Source: Pseudonocardiales bacterium (lineage in GTDB: Bacteria; Actinomycetota; Actinomycetes; Mycobacteriales; Jatrophihabitantaceae). From it: a DNA stretch of 5,688 nt. Shown here one piece after another: positions 5,502 through 5,688 of the stretch. Within the stretch, counting starts at the first letter, position 1. The number at the start of each line of letters is the position of its first letter. Location: contig JAVEEO010000178.1 in the NCBI GenBank assembly GCA_030840415.1, positions 1-5,688 of the forward strand, read 5' to 3'. The translations under genes were made by a program, and so were the position numbers. Under the pieces are notes generated by a model. That model did not search any database. It was not told where the DNA came from and worked only from the letters and a program-made list of their open reading frames with translations.

Positions 5502-5688
5502 CGGGGCGCCTCGGCGGTCGGGGCCGGTGCCGTCACCGCGATCACCGGGGCGGTCACCAGCACCTGGCCGGCCTTGTCGAAGCTCAGTTGCAGGTTGACG
5601 CTCTGGCCGGCCTTCAGCGGCCCGTACAGCTTGGTGATCATCACGTGTCCCTTGCCCGGCGCCAGGCTGACGCTGCCGCCGGCCGGAA
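5498..5688 (-). CDS. PCu(A)C-type copper chaperone, C-terminal part
   Basis: Only the last 62 residues are in the window; the start lies beyond the right edge. The sequence AGGSVSLAPGKGHVMITKLY, then GPLKAGQSVNLQLSFDKAGQ and VLVTAPV, follows the end of the PCu(A)C family (periplasmic or surface copper chaperones) closely, and G-H-V-M supplies the second half of its copper site (H-x-M); the first His and Met would be upstream. The family hands Cu(I) to the CuA site of cytochrome c oxidase together with Sco proteins. A short Ala/Pro/Thr tail (TAPAPTAEAPR) follows the domain. The TGA stop (5498-5500) overlaps the Sco start codon, marking one operon. The operon promoter is outside the window. Confidence 0.85.
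   Translation of the reverse strand, partial: PAGGSVSLAPGKGHVMITKLYGPLKAGQSVNLQLSFDKAGQVLVTAPVIAVTAPAPTAEAPR

Noticed and set aside
1..5688. CRISPR array or insertion sequence
   Set aside because: No spaced direct repeats and no transposase were seen; the only tandem repeat is the coding 15-bp repeat.

Overview
High GC, GTG starts, purine-rich Shine-Dalgarno sites and the gene families present all point to an actinobacterium. I cannot place the genus from the sequence. The window appears to span a junction between an integrated mobile element on the left (about 1-2697) and conserved chromosome on the right (about 2698-5688).

Element side, all on the + strand: the 3' end of an ArdA-like antirestriction gene (to 224); a 177-nt leader; a second, complete ArdA-like gene (402-779) whose stop codon lies inside a perfect hairpin; a 150-nt leader with a perfect TATAAT box; and a large serine recombinase (start preferred at 930) that presumably integrates and excises the element. 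The two leaders share an ordered set of short motifs, so the ArdA-like gene and its control region look duplicated, and the second copy of the leader now drives the recombinase.

Junction: the recombinase frame has no stop at its expected end. It stays open across a tRNA-Ala(GGC) gene lying on the other strand, then across the hup promoter and the HU gene in another frame, to 3377. The simplest reading is that integration at the tRNA 3' end replaced the original recombinase 3' end with host sequence. A 13-bp imperfect inverted repeat is centred exactly on the tRNA 3' end, as expected for an attachment site, but the left end of the element is not in the window.

Chromosome side: tRNA-Ala (-), a promoter, the nucleoid protein HU (3040-3315, +), and a strong perfect 21-bp hairpin terminator shared by two converging transcripts. 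Converging from the right on the - strand is a tight three-gene operon: a PCu(A)C-type copper chaperone (5' end outside the window), an Sco1/SenC lipoprotein (ATGA overlap), and a fusion of a MauE/DoxX-like membrane domain to a DsbA-like CPTC thioredoxin domain (13-nt gap). PCu(A)C and Sco proteins are known to deliver copper to the CuA site of cytochrome c oxidase. The fused thiol-redox protein is inferred to set the redox state of the cysteines in this pathway.
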